Both the position numbers and the translations under genes were made by a program. A stretch of 64,000 nucleotides of DNA from CBDFKQ01 sp965248855 (lineage in GTDB: Bacteria; Bacteroidota; Bacteroidia; Cytophagales; 172606-1), in the NCBI GenBank assembly GCA_965248855.1, contig CBDFKQ010000003.1, positions 62,001-126,000 on the forward strand, in the 5' to 3' direction. The notes under the pieces were generated by a model. It was not told the origin of the DNA, searched no databases, and was given only the letters and a program-made list of their open reading frames with translations. Positions 15,240 through 24,400 of the stretch are shown here, piece by piece (the stretch's first letter is position 1; every line of letters begins with the position of its first letter).

Positions 15240-16898
15240 ATGTTACCCAAAATCAATCCTACATCCACCGAAAGTTGGCAAAAATTAATTTCCCATCACA
15301 AAGATATTAGTCATACACCTATTAAAGACCTGTTTGCAACTGATAAGGATAGATTTGAAAAATTTTCCTTAAAGTTTGAAGATATACTTCTTGATTATTC
15401 AAAAAACTTAATTACTGATGAGACTTTAAAAATTTTAATAGGTTTAGCTAATGATTGTGGGTTGAAAAAAGCTATTGAAGAAATGTTTAACGGTGAAAAA
15501 ATCAATGAAACCGAAAATAGATCAGTGTTACACACAGCCCTACGCAATCGCTCAAATTCTACTGTTTTATATAACGGCAAGGATGTAATGCCCGAAATAA
15601 ATGCAGTATTAAATAAAATGAAAAACTTTTGCGATCGCATTATTTCAGGTGAGTGGAAAGGATATACCGGAAAAGCGATAACAGATGTAGTAAATATTGG
15701 AATAGGCGGCTCTGATCTGGGTCCGGTAATGGTAACGGAGGCACTAAAACCTTATGCTAATCATTTAAAAATACACTTTGTTTCGAATGTAGATGCTACT
15801 CATTTGGCAGAAGTATCGAAAAAAATAAATTTTGAAACCACATTATTTTTAATCGCTTCAAAAACATTTTCTACTCAGGAAACAATGGCCAATGCAAATT
15901 CAGCCAGAGAAATGTTTTTAACACATGCCAAAGATGAAAGGTTTGTTAAACAACATTTCGCTGCTTTATCTACCAATGAAAAAGATGTAATTAAATTTGG
16001 GATAGATCCGGAAAATATGTTTGAATTTTGGGATTGGGTTGGCGGCCGTTATTCACTTACATCTGCCATTGGCCTTTCAATTGCTTTAAGTATTGGTTTC
16101 GAAAATTTTATTGAATTGCTTGAAGGTTTCCACGCAGTTGATAATCATTTTAGAAATGAAAAATTTGAAAAAAACCTGCCTGTAATTTTAGCTTTAATAG
16201 GCATTTGGTATATAAATTTTTTTGGTGCCGAGTCAGAAGCTATTCTTCCTTATGATCAATACATGCATCGTTTTGCTGCTTACTTTCAACAAGGGAACAT
16301 GGAAAGTAACGGAAAATTTGTAGATAGAAATGGAGTAGAAGTAAATTATCAAACCGGTCCGGTTATTTGGGGTGAGCCGGGTACCAATGGCCAACATGCA
16401 TTTTATCAACTCATTCATCAGGGAACAAGAGTTATTCCTTGCGATTTTTTGGCACCTGCTATTAGTCACAACCCAATAGGTGAGCACCATACCTTATTAT
16501 TATCAAACTTTTTTGCACAAACCCAGGCTTTAATGATGGGCAAAACTGAAGAGGAAGTAATTGCGGAATTTGAAAAATCCGGAAAAAAACCTGAAGAATA
16601 TAAAAAACTTGTTCCTTTTAAAGTATTTAAAGGAAATAAGCCTACCAATTCCTTTCTTTTTAAAGAACTTAATCCACGTACTTTAGGAAGTTTAGTTGCC
16701 ATGTACGAACATAAAATTTTTGTTCAGGGAATTATATGGAATATATTTAGTTTTGATCAATGGGGTGTTGAATTAGGTAAACAGTTGGCAAATAACATTT
16801 TACCCGAACTTCGAAATGACGATAAGGTTGAAAAGTTTGACAGCTCTACAAACGGATTGATTAATGCCTTTAAAGAAATAAAAAATAATTCCTTTTAA
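15240..16898 (+). CDS. pgi: Glucose-6-phosphate isomerase
   Basis: 552 residues from the ATG at 15240 (a TTG four codons upstream is less likely), the usual length of the long bacterial PGI. It interconverts glucose-6-phosphate and fructose-6-phosphate in glycolysis. Visible family features are the sugar-binding I-G-I-G-G-S-D-L-G-P, the S-K-T-F-S-T-Q-E-T phosphate loop, the catalytic Glu/His region G-E-P-G-T-N-G-Q-H-A-F-Y, and the signature Q-W-G-V-E-L-G-K with the catalytic Lys. purE follows 18 bases after the stop and may be co-transcribed. Confidence 0.97.
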   Translation: MLPKINPTSTESWQKLISHHKDISHTPIKDLFATDKDRFEKFSLKFEDILLDYSKNLITDETLKILIGLANDCGLKKAIEEMFNGEKINETENRSVLHTALRNRSNSTVLYNGKDVMPEINAVLNKMKNFCDRIISGEWKGYTGKAITDVVNIGIGGSDLGPVMVTEALKPYANHLKIHFVSNVDATHLAEVSKKINFETTLFLIASKTFSTQETMANANSAREMFLTHAKDERFVKQHFAALSTNEKDVIKFGIDPENMFEFWDWVGGRYSLTSAIGLSIALSIGFENFIELLEGFHAVDNHFRNEKFEKNLPVILALIGIWYINFFGAESEAILPYDQYMHRFAAYFQQGNMESNGKFVDRNGVEVNYQTGPVIWGEPGTNGQHAFYQLIHQGTRVIPCDFLAPAISHNPIGEHHTLLLSNFFAQTQALMMGKTEEEVIAEFEKSGKKPEEYKKLVPFKVFKGNKPTNSFLFKELNPRTLGSLVAMYEHKIFVQGIIWNIFSFDQWGVELGKQLANNILPELRNDDKVEKFDSSTNGLINAFKEIKNNSF

Positions 16899-16916
16899 TT
16901 TTCATTAAAAAAACTT

Positions 16917-17396
16917 ATGGTTGGAATAATAATGGGCAGTGATTCGGATATGCCCGTAATGAAAGCAGCAGGTGATATACTTAACGAATTTGGTATTCAA
17001 TATGAATTTAAAATAATTTCAGCACACCGAACACCCGGATTAATGTTTGAATATGGCTTAAATGCTCGTAAAAATGGAATTAAGGTAATAATTGCGGGTG
17101 CAGGTGGTGCCGCTCATTTACCCGGAATGATTGCATCATTAACAACATTGCCTGTTATCGGTGTTCCGGTTAAATCATCAAACTCTATTGATGGTTGGGA
17201 TTCTGTTTTGTCCATCCTCCAAATGCCGGGAGGAGTACCTGTTGCAACAGTAGCACTTAATGGCGCAAAAAATGCAGGAATATTAGCCGCACAAATTTTA
17301 GGTGTTTCAAATGAAATTATTTCTAAAAAATTAGAAATTTATAAGCAAGGATTAAAAGAAAAAGTTGATGAAATGAATAAAAATATTATAAGATAA
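16917..17396 (+). CDS. purE: N5-carboxyaminoimidazole ribonucleotide mutase
   Basis: 159 residues, the standard class I PurE length. It moves the carboxyl group of N5-CAIR to C4 of the imidazole in purine synthesis. The N-terminal G-S-D-S-D-M-P-V-M substrate loop, S-A-H-R-T-P with the catalytic His, and G-A-G-G-A-A-H-L-P-G-M are all present. No purK is adjacent. It starts 18 bases after pgi. Confidence 0.96.
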   Translation: MVGIIMGSDSDMPVMKAAGDILNEFGIQYEFKIISAHRTPGLMFEYGLNARKNGIKVIIAGAGGAAHLPGMIASLTTLPVIGVPVKSSNSIDGWDSVLSILQMPGGVPVATVALNGAKNAGILAAQILGVSNEIISKKLEIYKQGLKEKVDEMNKNIIR

Positions 17397-17487
17397 ATGC
17401 AGAGATATAAGTGATAAATTATTTTATGAAAGATATTCCAAACGCAATTCTTTCTTATTTTAAAATATTAATAGGAACCGTGAATTA

Positions 17488-18404
17488 TTATCTTCGATTT
17501 CCCGAAGGAATTCTATTTATTCCTATATTAATATTAATGAATACCCCACTAAAATTGGGTGGATTTGAATTATTTTGAAAATGATAAATAGCCCCGGAAC
17601 TTTCGATAGAAGAGGACTTTAAAGGAGTAGTTGCTTCGTTATTTTGCTTGAGTTCTAAAAACCATTGTGAATCTAACCGAAAAGCATAACCAATTACACA
17701 TTTAATAAATAAATTTGATTTGATTGAATAACATATCCCTACCTGAGGTTTTTAAAACAGTAAATTTTGCAGCAAGATAAATATCGAGTTCTCTACTATG
17801 TGTGGTTTTAGTACTATGTGAATATTTACCACCGCTTGTATGAGTATTTATATAATTAAATGTTTGTCCGTTAAAAACTAGATTTTTACTATAATTATCA
17901 ATAAAACCAATTTGATTTATTTCTGTTTTTCCAAACGAAATTGATAGGCCAATAGGAATAAATATATTGCGATTGCCTGTTTTTTATATGGTAACCCAAC
18001 CCTAGATCGAAAATTGACCCATATTTTTTTAAAATTCCAAAAGTTAAATTAGAATAAAAGCCGTTTAGGGATTCCAGCTCCATGCCGAAATAAAAATAAT
18101 TTTTATAGGATTGAAAATCTATTTTAGATTGGCTTCGGAAAGTCGAGCTTTGATTAGTTCCGGAATTTATATCAAAAAATGTGTAATTATTTGAATATGA
18201 AAAATTGTTTTGTTTTATGTATACCGGTAAAGCACCGGCGCCGGCAAAAAACGATATATATAAATATTTTTCCTCCTTCTTATATTTAATTCCTGAAAGT
18301 TGATTTTTATTGAGTGAGTCTAATATGTAAGGAGTTATTTGAGAAAAAACTAGTTGAATTTTAAATAAAATTATAATTACAAAAAGCTTTCCGTTAGTTT
18401 TCAT
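17488..18404 (-). pseudogene. Outer-membrane beta-barrel-like protein, broken by two frameshifts
   Basis: The ATG at 18404 begins a signal peptide (M-K-T-N-G-K-L-F-V-I-I-I-L-F). The first frame runs through D-L-G-L-G-Y-H-I-K to a six-A run near 17981-17986; removing one base continues as G-N-R-N-I-F-I-P-I-G-L-S-I-S-F-G in a second frame. That frame meets a five-A run near 17752-17756; removing one base continues as P-Q-V-G-I-C-Y-S-I-K, then I-G-Y-A-F-R-L, to a stop at 17488 after G-V-F-I-N-I-N-I-G. Alternating residues and the aromatic-rich end suggest a small beta-barrel of about 300 residues. Both lesions are single-base changes in A runs, so sequencing error is as possible as a true pseudogene. 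Confidence 0.6.
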
Positions 18405-18619
18405 TTTTTTGAATTCAGGTTGAACAAACCTAAAATTCAGGTATTTAAACGATATTAAAACTGTATTAAACTTCAATTAAAAATCATGTTTTTTATTTTT
18501 TGTTTCAAACTTTCAACTTTTTATAAACATTTTCAATCAAAAAGTATTTTATATTTGCAATTATTAAAATAATTGAACTTTTGAAAGGTGATGAAAGTTT
18601 TATTTAGAAATATAAAGTC

Positions 18620-19876
18620 GTGCTAGTAACAGAGGGGATATTTATAAATAAAAGTATTAGAGAAGTTGATTTTTTAAAATTAGCCAAAGCACTTTGGAAA
18701 ACATCACAAAGTGATTCTCTCGCAACTGCATTTTGGCGCCTGCCATATGAAAATTGTATTCATTTTATTTCCGATTTTTCAAAAGAAAATGAAGTTAACG
18801 ATTTTGATATTGAAAACTTTGGAGAAGGTTTTGTTTGTCATCCCTTTTTGGAAGATGGAAACAAAAAAAAAAGTTTTTTCATAAAATCAGATTTACATTT
18901 AAAATGGGAAAATGGAAAATTAAATGATTTGGATATTGAAAACATTGATGAATCTTATTTAAAAAACCTTTCAGTTAATTTAAAAAATGAAATAAAAAGC
19001 ATTAGCGCATCAGTTATACCCACCGAAATAGTTGATTCGAACGATTATTCGGATGCTGAAAAAAACAATTTCATTAAGCTTGTAAAAAACGGTATCAGCG
19101 CCATTAATGATGGTCAATTTCAAAAAGTAGTTTTATCAAGAGAAAAAAAAATATATTTTCCTTCTCAATTTAATCTTCTCACAGCCTTTCAACAACTTTG
19201 TGATGCATATCCTTATGCATTTGTTTCGTTAGTTTATTTACCAAAGCAAGGAACTTGGTTAGGTGCCAGCCCCGAAACATTAGTAAGTGTTGATAAAAAT
19301 GAAATTTTTCGAACAGTTGCCTTGGCCGGTACCCAGGCTTATAATAAAAATATCCCTTCCAACCAGGCTAGATGGAGCATGAAAGAGATTGAAGAACAAG
19401 CCTTAGTGAGCAGGTATATTGTTAATTGTTTTAAAAAAATACGTGTTAGGGAATATGTAGAAACCGGCCCTAAAACGATTGTTGCCGGAAATTTAATGCA
19501 CCTGAGAACTGATTTTTCTATTGATACAAAAGCCTTAAACTTTAATCAGTTGCCTTCCATTATGCTTTCATTACTTCATCCAACGTCTGCAGTTTGTGGT
19601 GTGCCAAAGGAAAGCGCCCTTGATTTTATAAAAAAGAATGAACTTCACAATCGCGATTTATATAGTGGTTACCTTGGTCCTGTAAATATTGATGTTGAAA
19701 CACATTTATTCGTTAACTTGCGCTGCATAAGATTAGAAGAAATTATTATTAATAATGAAATTAGAAAAACAGGCATCTTATTTGCAGGTGCAGGTATAAC
19801 AGCACAATCAGAACCTGAAAGGGAGTGGTTAGAAACTGAACTTAAGTATCAAACGATTTTAAATATTATTTTATAA
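18620..19876 (+). CDS. menF: Isochorismate synthase (chorismate-binding family)
   Basis: 418 residues from a GTG at 18620. No ATG gives the frame, and the preceding ATG at 18591 is out of frame. It converts chorismate to isochorismate for menaquinone. The chorismate-binding half (about 155-415) shows F-Q-K-V-V-L-S-R, T-V-A-L-A-G-T-Q, E-I-E-E-Q, H-P-T-S-A-V-C-G-V-P, Y-S-G-Y-L-G-P-V and A-G-A-G-I. The poorly conserved N-terminal half is typical of Bacteroidota MenF. The other men genes are not adjacent. An anthranilate or aminodeoxychorismate synthase is unlikely given the C-G-V-P motif and solitary context. A TATATTTG box at 18550-18557 may be its promoter. Confidence 0.88.
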   Translation: MLVTEGIFINKSIREVDFLKLAKALWKTSQSDSLATAFWRLPYENCIHFISDFSKENEVNDFDIENFGEGFVCHPFLEDGNKKKSFFIKSDLHLKWENGKLNDLDIENIDESYLKNLSVNLKNEIKSISASVIPTEIVDSNDYSDAEKNNFIKLVKNGISAINDGQFQKVVLSREKKIYFPSQFNLLTAFQQLCDAYPYAFVSLVYLPKQGTWLGASPETLVSVDKNEIFRTVALAGTQAYNKNIPSNQARWSMKEIEEQALVSRYIVNCFKKIRVREYVETGPKTIVAGNLMHLRTDFSIDTKALNFNQLPSIMLSLLHPTSAVCGVPKESALDFIKKNELHNRDLYSGYLGPVNIDVETHLFVNLRCIRLEEIIINNEIRKTGILFAGAGITAQSEPEREWLETELKYQTILNIIL

Positions 19877-19982
19877 AAGTATTAATTCGCTTAATTAAGA
19901 TTTAATTTAACAAGATATTTTATTTTTTAAAGTAAATTTAAAAACTTGAATACTATTTATATAGTATTTCCATTATTTAAGC

Positions 19983-21395
19983 ATGAAGATTAGCCAGATC
20001 ACAATAGCTCTTATTGTGGCTTTATTATTGAATTTCTTAGGCGGATATTTAAATTATCTGGATAACGAACAAAAAAAAATCAGAACAGATGCTGAATTAC
20101 GTAATACCGATGCCATTCGGGAAACTGCAGATTTACTCTCTCTTTTAAAAGACGCCGAAAACGGACAACAAAAATATATATTAACCGGTGATACCGCTTA
20201 TATAGAACCTTATTTGGAAGACATGAATATGATCGACCATAAAATTGATGAACTCAAAAAACTTACCATTGAAGATGTACATCAGCAAAAAAGAATTAAT
20301 GGCTTAAAAGATTTGCTTGGAATTAAAAAATCAGAGATTAATTATATTCTAAACCTGTTTAAATTAAAAGGTTTACATGAGGCTCAAAAAATGGTTACTC
20401 AAAATAAAAATAGCCTTGCAATGGATGAGTGTGAAGAATTGATTAAAGAAATGCTAAAACACGAACAAGGGTTATATGAAAAGAGAAATAAAGAAAGGGA
20501 AGAATTTTATTCTTTTACTAATTGGGTACGTTTTCTTACAATTTTCTTTTTAGCAGTAACCCTTATCGGTTCTTTAATTATTATTAACAGAAACGAGAGA
20601 AGAATTAACAGATTGATTACAAGGTTGAACTCTTCAAATGTAAACCTTGAAAAAGAAGTAAAAACCCGTACGAACGAACTTGAAGAAGCAAATGAGAAAC
20701 TTTTAACCATAAATGAAGAAAAAAATAAATTCATTGGTATGGCGGCTCACGATTTAAAAAGCCCTATTAATTCAATTAAAGGTTTAATTCATTTATTTGA
20801 AATGGATTCATCTAATCTAACTGCAGAGCAAAAAGAATATTTAAAATATATTAATGAATCTTCCAGCAGGATGCTTCACTTAATAAGCGATGTATTGAAT
20901 GTAAATAAAATTGAAACAGGAGTAAGTATGGTTAGATTAGAAAAATTTAACTTATATCACTTTATAGAAAATATAGTTTTTGGGTTAAAAGTTTCTGCAG
21001 AAAAGAAAAATATTAAAGTTCATTTAATAACAAACAACGAAGATTTTATAGTACAATCCGACAAAACATATATTGCGCAAATTATTGAAAACTTACTTTC
21101 AAACGCCATTAAATTTTCACCGCCCGGTAAAAATATTATTGTGAGAGTATTAAAAGATGAAAACAATTTTAAGATTGAAGTAGAAGACCAAGGCCAGGGA
21201 ATAAAGGAAGATGAAATACCTCTGTTATTTGAAAAATATAAAAAATTAAGTGCCAGACCTACCGCCGGTGAAGATTCTACCGGTTTGGGTTTATCAATTG
21301 TTAAAGGCCTTGTAGATACCTTAAATGGAAATGTTTATGTTGACAGTGAATTAGATAAGGGCACAAAATTTACTGTTGAATTTGCATTGAATTAA
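19983..21395 (+). CDS. CHASE3-type sensor histidine kinase
   Basis: 470 residues. A membrane helix (5-25) and another near 185-203 enclose an all-helical extracytoplasmic CHASE3-like domain (L-L-K-D-A-E-N-G-Q-Q-K-Y-I-L-T-G). A coiled coil leads to HisKA with the phosphorylated His in G-M-A-A-H-D-L-K-S-P near 256. The ATPase domain has N-A-I-K-F-S, D-Q-G-Q-G-I and S-T-G-L-G-L-S-I-V. No response regulator is adjacent, so this is an orphan kinase. Confidence 0.92.
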   Translation: MKISQITIALIVALLLNFLGGYLNYLDNEQKKIRTDAELRNTDAIRETADLLSLLKDAENGQQKYILTGDTAYIEPYLEDMNMIDHKIDELKKLTIEDVHQQKRINGLKDLLGIKKSEINYILNLFKLKGLHEAQKMVTQNKNSLAMDECEELIKEMLKHEQGLYEKRNKEREEFYSFTNWVRFLTIFFLAVTLIGSLIIINRNERRINRLITRLNSSNVNLEKEVKTRTNELEEANEKLLTINEEKNKFIGMAAHDLKSPINSIKGLIHLFEMDSSNLTAEQKEYLKYINESSSRMLHLISDVLNVNKIETGVSMVRLEKFNLYHFIENIVFGLKVSAEKKNIKVHLITNNEDFIVQSDKTYIAQIIENLLSNAIKFSPPGKNIIVRVLKDENNFKIEVEDQGQGIKEDEIPLLFEKYKKLSARPTAGEDSTGLGLSIVKGLVDTLNGNVYVDSELDKGTKFTVEFALN

Positions 21396-21624
21396 ACCTG
21401 AATTAATATTATTTCAATTATTTAATTACTTTAAATTCTCTCATATTCTTTAATACTCACTTCATCTATTTAAAATTCCCTTCCAGTAATACCCTTTCTA
21501 AAAGGATTTTATATATTTAAACCTGACTTTAAAGTTATGAAACTATGGCAGCTAAGATTAAAAAAGAATCCTAATTTAAATAGAAAGGAAAGGTAACACG
21601 AGCAAGTCACAAAATATAGCAATA

Positions 21625-22200
21625 ATGTTTGACAATTTAATTGAGGTAATTTCAAGGACAGTAAAACTTCAGGACGAAGAAATTAACCTTTGTGGATTTT
21701 ATTTCGAGCCATTAACAATTTTAAGAAATACATTATTAGAAGAACAAGGTAAAGTACCTCACTATCTTTATTTCATTTCAAGAGGTTATATGCGCCTGTT
21801 TTATAATGACGAAATCGGAGAGGAACAGACAACCTATCTTTGTTCGCCTAATGAGTTTATTGCATCTTTTCTTTGTTTTATAAACCAAATTAAAGCAACT
21901 GAAAATGTAGAGTGTATAACGGACTGCGATGTTTTAAGAATTACATATGCAAACTTGAAAAAGCTTATTGATGAAAGTGAAAATTTTAAAAAATTTAGTC
22001 TTATTATTTTTGAACAGGCTATATCTTCTACCGCTTTAAGAGCTGATAACCTGGCAACACTTAATGCCAAACAGCGTTATAAAAAACTTGTCAGCGGACA
22101 ACCTCAATTAATACAAAATGTACCTATTCAATTCATTGCATCGTATTTGGGGATAAAGCCCGAAAGTTTAAGTAGAATAAGGCGACAAATTATTTCCTAA
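21625..22200 (+). CDS. Crp/Fnr-family transcriptional regulator
   Basis: 191 residues. An N-terminal cyclic-nucleotide-binding-like beta-roll (about 15-115) contains Y-L-Y-F-I-S-R-G-Y-M-R-L-F. A short C-terminal HTH follows (Q-F-I-A-S-Y-L-G-I-K-P-E-S-L-S-R-I-R-R), as usual for the Bacteroidota subgroup. The R-E/T cAMP-binding signature is absent, so the effector is unknown. The fatty acid hydroxylase gene begins 63 bases downstream and may be a target or operon partner. Confidence 0.88.
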   Translation: MFDNLIEVISRTVKLQDEEINLCGFYFEPLTILRNTLLEEQGKVPHYLYFISRGYMRLFYNDEIGEEQTTYLCSPNEFIASFLCFINQIKATENVECITDCDVLRITYANLKKLIDESENFKKFSLIIFEQAISSTALRADNLATLNAKQRYKKLVSGQPQLIQNVPIQFIASYLGIKPESLSRIRRQIIS

Positions 22201-22262
22201 CATTTATCAAGTGCTTTTGATTTTGGTGTACTGACTTTTGCATTGTATAAAAGCAAAAGAAA

Positions 22263-23042
22263 ATGGAAACATTAAAACAAATTTTATTGAAGATACCACA
22301 AAATCTTATTTCAGGACTATTCCTAAATGGAACAGTAATTATCTTGGCATACTTTCTGGTATGGAAAAAATTCAAAAAAAGACTACAAAACCGGAGAATT
22401 CAACTTAAAGAAAGAGTTGATGTTCAACAAATCAAAAGAGAATTAAAAAACTCAATATTTACACTTTTGGTTGGAGCAATATTTAGCAGTACTATAATTT
22501 ATTTAAGCACACTAGGATATTCAAAAATTTATACTAATTTTTCTGAACACAACCCTTTATTTGCCTTTGGCGGGTTTTTCATTTTATTAATAATTGATGA
22601 TACTTGGTTCTATTGGTGTCATCGATTATTACATCATCCAAAAATATTCCGCTTTGTTCATTTTGAACATCACAAAAGCGTAGATGTAAATCCTTTTACT
22701 TCAATGTCTTTTCATTTTTTAGAAGCACTTCTTCTTACTTTCTGGATATTGCCGGTTTCTTTTATACTTCCAATATATGCACCCGTGCTTGGGTTGGTTC
22801 AAGTCTGGGGATTATTTGACAATGTAAAAGCACATTTGGGCTATGAATTTTATCCGGAAAAACTAAATAAGAGTTGGTTTAGATTTTTAACCTCAAGTAC
22901 TCATCACAATATGCACCACGGTAAATTCACTGGAAATTATGGTGTTCATTTTCGAATATGGGATCGATTACTTGGTACGGAACATAAAGACTATGAGAAC
23001 GAGTACGATAAAATTCAATTAAGAAAAAGGATTCAAAATTAA
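22263..23042 (+). CDS. Sterol desaturase / fatty acid hydroxylase family protein
   Basis: 259 residues, integral membrane, with hydrophobic segments near 15-35, 60-80, 95-115 and 155-180. The di-iron histidine boxes are clear: H-R-L-L-H-H, H-F-E-H-H and H-H-N-M-H-H. The family inserts hydroxyl groups or double bonds into lipids with O2; the substrate cannot be told. The protein starts 63 bases after a Crp-like regulator on the same strand. Confidence 0.88.
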   Translation: METLKQILLKIPQNLISGLFLNGTVIILAYFLVWKKFKKRLQNRRIQLKERVDVQQIKRELKNSIFTLLVGAIFSSTIIYLSTLGYSKIYTNFSEHNPLFAFGGFFILLIIDDTWFYWCHRLLHHPKIFRFVHFEHHKSVDVNPFTSMSFHFLEALLLTFWILPVSFILPIYAPVLGLVQVWGLFDNVKAHLGYEFYPEKLNKSWFRFLTSSTHHNMHHGKFTGNYGVHFRIWDRLLGTEHKDYENEYDKIQLRKRIQN

Positions 23043-23070
23043 ATTTCAGGGAATAGGCACTGTTCTCTTT

Positions 23071-23211
23071 TTAATCTCGCTTTATTCTTTCTTTCAATTG
23101 CGGTTTTTTACCGGGAAAGGTTGTGCGTGTACTAAAATCAATAGTGAAGCCAATCATTATTAAAATAAACACAATAATAATAATTAAAAAAATCTTTTTA
23201 CTCCTCGTCAT
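23071..23211 (-). CDS. Small single-pass membrane protein, 46 residues
   Basis: Begins M-T-R-S-K-K, then a strongly hydrophobic helix of about 18 residues (residues 7-24), then a basic tail rich in Lys and Arg ending K-R-D. The layout fits a genuine small membrane protein, and the gene fills an otherwise empty gap. Without homologs in hand the call is tentative. Confidence 0.4.
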   Translation of the reverse strand: MTRSKKIFLIIIIVFILIMIGFTIDFSTRTTFPGKKPQLKERIKRD

Positions 23212-23371
23212 AATTTCAAATCAATCATTCGATTTTACAATAATTAACAAATTTATTGTAAACCATTCTATTTTCTATTAAAACTATTTTTAATATTATT
23301 TTTGAAAAAAAGAATATTTTTTTTGTGAAATCAAAATTATTTAATTGCTTTGCGTAACAAAGTACTTTAAT

Positions 23372-24013
23372 ATGAAAGAAAGCGAATCACATTTAAAAAC
23401 TCTTAATGAAATTAGGGATATAATGAATAAATCATCACGATTTATTTCTTTAAGTGGTTTATCAGGTATAAGTGCAGGTGTTATAGCCATGATTGGTGTG
23501 AGTGCGGCTTATTGGGCAGAGAAACAAAACTTTGCTTATGTAGAATCGCAGTTTTTATTATTCCATACAAACAATAGTTTATTAAACAGTAATTTTTTCG
23601 TTTTTTGTATAATTGATGCATTACTAATATTATTTTTTGCACTAAGTTTTGCAGTATTCTTTACCATCAGAAAATCAAAAAAAACAGGTCAATCTGTTTG
23701 GGATAAAACGGCGCAAAAATTAATAATAAGTTTATTAATACCTCTTTTTACCGGTGGTTTATTTTGTATCGCTATGATTTTTCATCAGGTATATTTTTTG
23801 ATTGTTCCCGCAACGTTGGTTTTTTATGGACTATCATTATTAAATTCATCAAAATATACTCTTCACAGTGTTGAAGCACTTGCTTATGGTGAAATCATTT
23901 TAGGAATTATCTCAGCTTTTTATCCTCAATTAAATTGGATTTGTTGGGCAGTGGGCTTTGGTTTATTTCACATCATTTATGGAATATTTATGTATTATAA
24001 ATATGAAAAATAA
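23372..24013 (+). CDS. Integral membrane protein of unknown function
   Basis: 213 residues from the ATG at 23372 (an upstream TTG at 23345 adds nine unlikely residues). Five or six membrane helices follow an amphipathic N-terminus. The next gene is an HTH_34 regulator 44 bases on, then a DUF4173-like protein and creD, all on one strand. This order recurs in Bacteroidota and suggests an envelope-stress or membrane-homeostasis unit, with the regulator probably controlling the operon. No catalytic motif seen. Confidence 0.7.
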   Translation: MKESESHLKTLNEIRDIMNKSSRFISLSGLSGISAGVIAMIGVSAAYWAEKQNFAYVESQFLLFHTNNSLLNSNFFVFCIIDALLILFFALSFAVFFTIRKSKKTGQSVWDKTAQKLIISLLIPLFTGGLFCIAMIFHQVYFLIVPATLVFYGLSLLNSSKYTLHSVEALAYGEIILGIISAFYPQLNWICWAVGFGLFHIIYGIFMYYKYEK

Positions 24014-24057
24014 AATTCTATTTAAATTGAATTAAGGGTATTGAGAATTAAAGATTG

Positions 24058-24345
24058 ATGTTAGAAAATTTTAATAAAGCATTTGAAAGTAAGGCCCGAT
24101 TGGGAATTATGTCGGTATTGATGGTTAACGATTCCATTGATTATAACCGCTTGAAAGAGTTATTGGAATTAACAGACGGAAATTTGGCAAGCCATTTAAA
24201 AGCTTTGGAAGAAATAGAATATATTTTAGTTCAAAAACAATTTATTGGAAAAAAGCCCAACACAACTTACCGGGCCACAGCTCTTGGAAGAAAAGCATTT
24301 TCAGATCATTTAAACGTTTTGGAAAATTTAATTAAAGGAAAATAA
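24058..24345 (+). CDS. Winged-helix transcriptional regulator (HTH_34 family)
   Basis: 95 residues from the ATG at 24058. The whole protein is one winged helix: S-K-A-R-L-G-I-M-S-V-L-M, D-Y-N-R-L-K-E-L-L-E-L-T-D-G-N-L-A-S-H-L-K-A-L-E as helices 2 and 3, and a wing with K-P-N-T-T-Y-R-A-T. It has no effector domain and probably acts as a dimeric repressor of the surrounding membrane-protein genes. Confidence 0.88.
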   Translation: MLENFNKAFESKARLGIMSVLMVNDSIDYNRLKELLELTDGNLASHLKALEEIEYILVQKQFIGKKPNTTYRATALGRKAFSDHLNVLENLIKGK

Positions 24346-24400
24346 TCATTTTTTTTATTCTATAACTTTGAAAAACAAAGTACTTTTAATTTTTATATTT

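Noticed and set aside
17426..17578. Plus-strand 50-codon frame after purE
   Set aside because: It is antisense to the third frame of the broken outer-membrane protein (17488-18404), which has better protein-like character.
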